From NCBI RefSeq assembly GCF_040436345.1, contig NC_133227.1:22566671-22630670 (forward strand): a stretch of 64,000 nt of DNA, written 5' to 3'. Shown in pieces: positions 63,370-64,000 of this stretch. The position numbers and the translations under genes were made by a program. The notes beneath the pieces were generated by a model that made no database searches, was not told where the DNA came from, and saw nothing but the letters and a program-made list of their open reading frames with translations. Each line of letters begins with the position of its first letter. The first letter of the stretch is position 1. Source of the stretch: Pagrus major. Taxonomy: Eukaryota; Chordata; Actinopteri; Spariformes; Sparidae.

Positions 63370-64000
63370 GGAGAGGGAAGACACAAACTGCGACCTGTCA
63401 GGATCATGGCTATATCTGTCTGTCTAGACAGTGTGTGTTGGTATGACTGCTTGTTATCTGTGTGTCTGACCCTCGGTGTGTTTATTCACCCCAGTCAGGA
63501 TGATGTTATCAGCATGACCTGTCCACAAAAGTACTTGTGAGCAAAAATACAACTTCATTAACCAGTTGCTCAATTAAAACAAGGCTTATAGTCACATATG
63601 CAGTAGTTACAGGAATATCAACCTTATTTTCTTCCTATTATGGTCCTGTTCATTCTCTGCTTGTGCCAACGGTTGGCACAGCTGAGACTGGTGGTGGTGG
63701 TGCAGTGCAACTTTGGTGCCTTTAAAGAGGAACTGCGTGTTTCACTTCCGTCTCTGATTAAAGCCTGTTTCACTTCAGATGTACTTAAGATGCTCTGTTG
63801 CATCTGTAACCACACCTAAAGCTTAATTTATACTTTTCCATGTGTGCAGGGTGCATTAATTGCTCCAATGTCTCAAGATCTAATCTACAGAGTGAAACAA
63901 GACCCTTTACAGAGACTTATCTCTCTCCGTCTGTCGCATGCTTTCTTTGTCATTCTCGTCACATTTCTGTATCTCCTGCTAAAGGTTGAAAGTGCAGGAT
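63370..64000. other. Intron or upstream part of the unrecognised gene
   Basis: No exon with both splice sites and a frame compatible with phase 1 at the 63367 acceptor was recognised. The polypyrimidine tract next to the acceptor (minus strand, TTCCCTCTCCAG) is good. Confidence 0.5.

Overview
This is a 64 kb stretch of a vertebrate nuclear chromosome, almost certainly from a ray-finned (teleost) fish. Its genes are split by short GT-AG introns and most closely resemble human PPM1E, SMG8, KCNJ15, VPS26C (DSCR3) and TTC3. The non-coding DNA carries long (GT)n runs and many small transposon relics of types common in fish: terminal-inverted-repeat MITEs, Penelope-like fragments, a tRNA-derived SINE and a LINE 3' tail. 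There is no prokaryotic, viral or organellar signal. The species cannot be fixed from the sequence.

Layout. 1-16105 is interpreted as the downstream part of a very large ppm1e intron 1 (minus strand). It holds dispersed repeats and two uncertain coding pieces: a small membrane-protein-like ORF at 176-604 and a MADF-like exon remnant at 7133-7277. 16106-16287 is ppm1e coding exon 1, and its GC-rich promoter with a palindromic CRE follows at about 16300-16760. 16812-19630 is repeat-rich spacer: a 176-187 bp tandem repeat, a 469 bp MITE and a (GT)47 run. 20426-25986 (+) is a complete five-exon smg8. 26-30.6 kb is spacer plus a probable 5' UTR exon. 30680-31702 (+) is single-coding-exon kcnj15. 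33542-37093 (+) is a complete eight-exon vps26c. 38199-58392 (-) is a complete 45-coding-exon ttc3, whose 5' UTR exon lies at about 60510-60590. 61885-63367 (-) is the 3' end of a gene I do not recognise; it runs off the window.

How the genes relate. They do not form an operon. Ppm1e (protein phosphatase) and Smg8 (nonsense-mediated decay) are neighbours on human 17q22. Kcnj15, vps26c and ttc3 are neighbours in human 21q22.13. The window therefore joins two blocks that are separate in human, with the join between 25987 and about 28900. vps26c and ttc3 converge tail to tail, their stop codons about 1.1 kb apart. Every exon boundary given for smg8, vps26c and ttc3 was placed by hand on GT/AG sites, and phases were summed: smg8 924 aa, vps26c 297 aa, ttc3 1763 aa, each an uninterrupted frame.

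No defence island, gene cluster or clearly new system was found. The most useful leads are the unrecognised gene at 61885-63367, the junction of the two synteny blocks, the Kcnj15 C-terminus without a PDZ ligand, and several repeat families that can be defined from copies inside the window.
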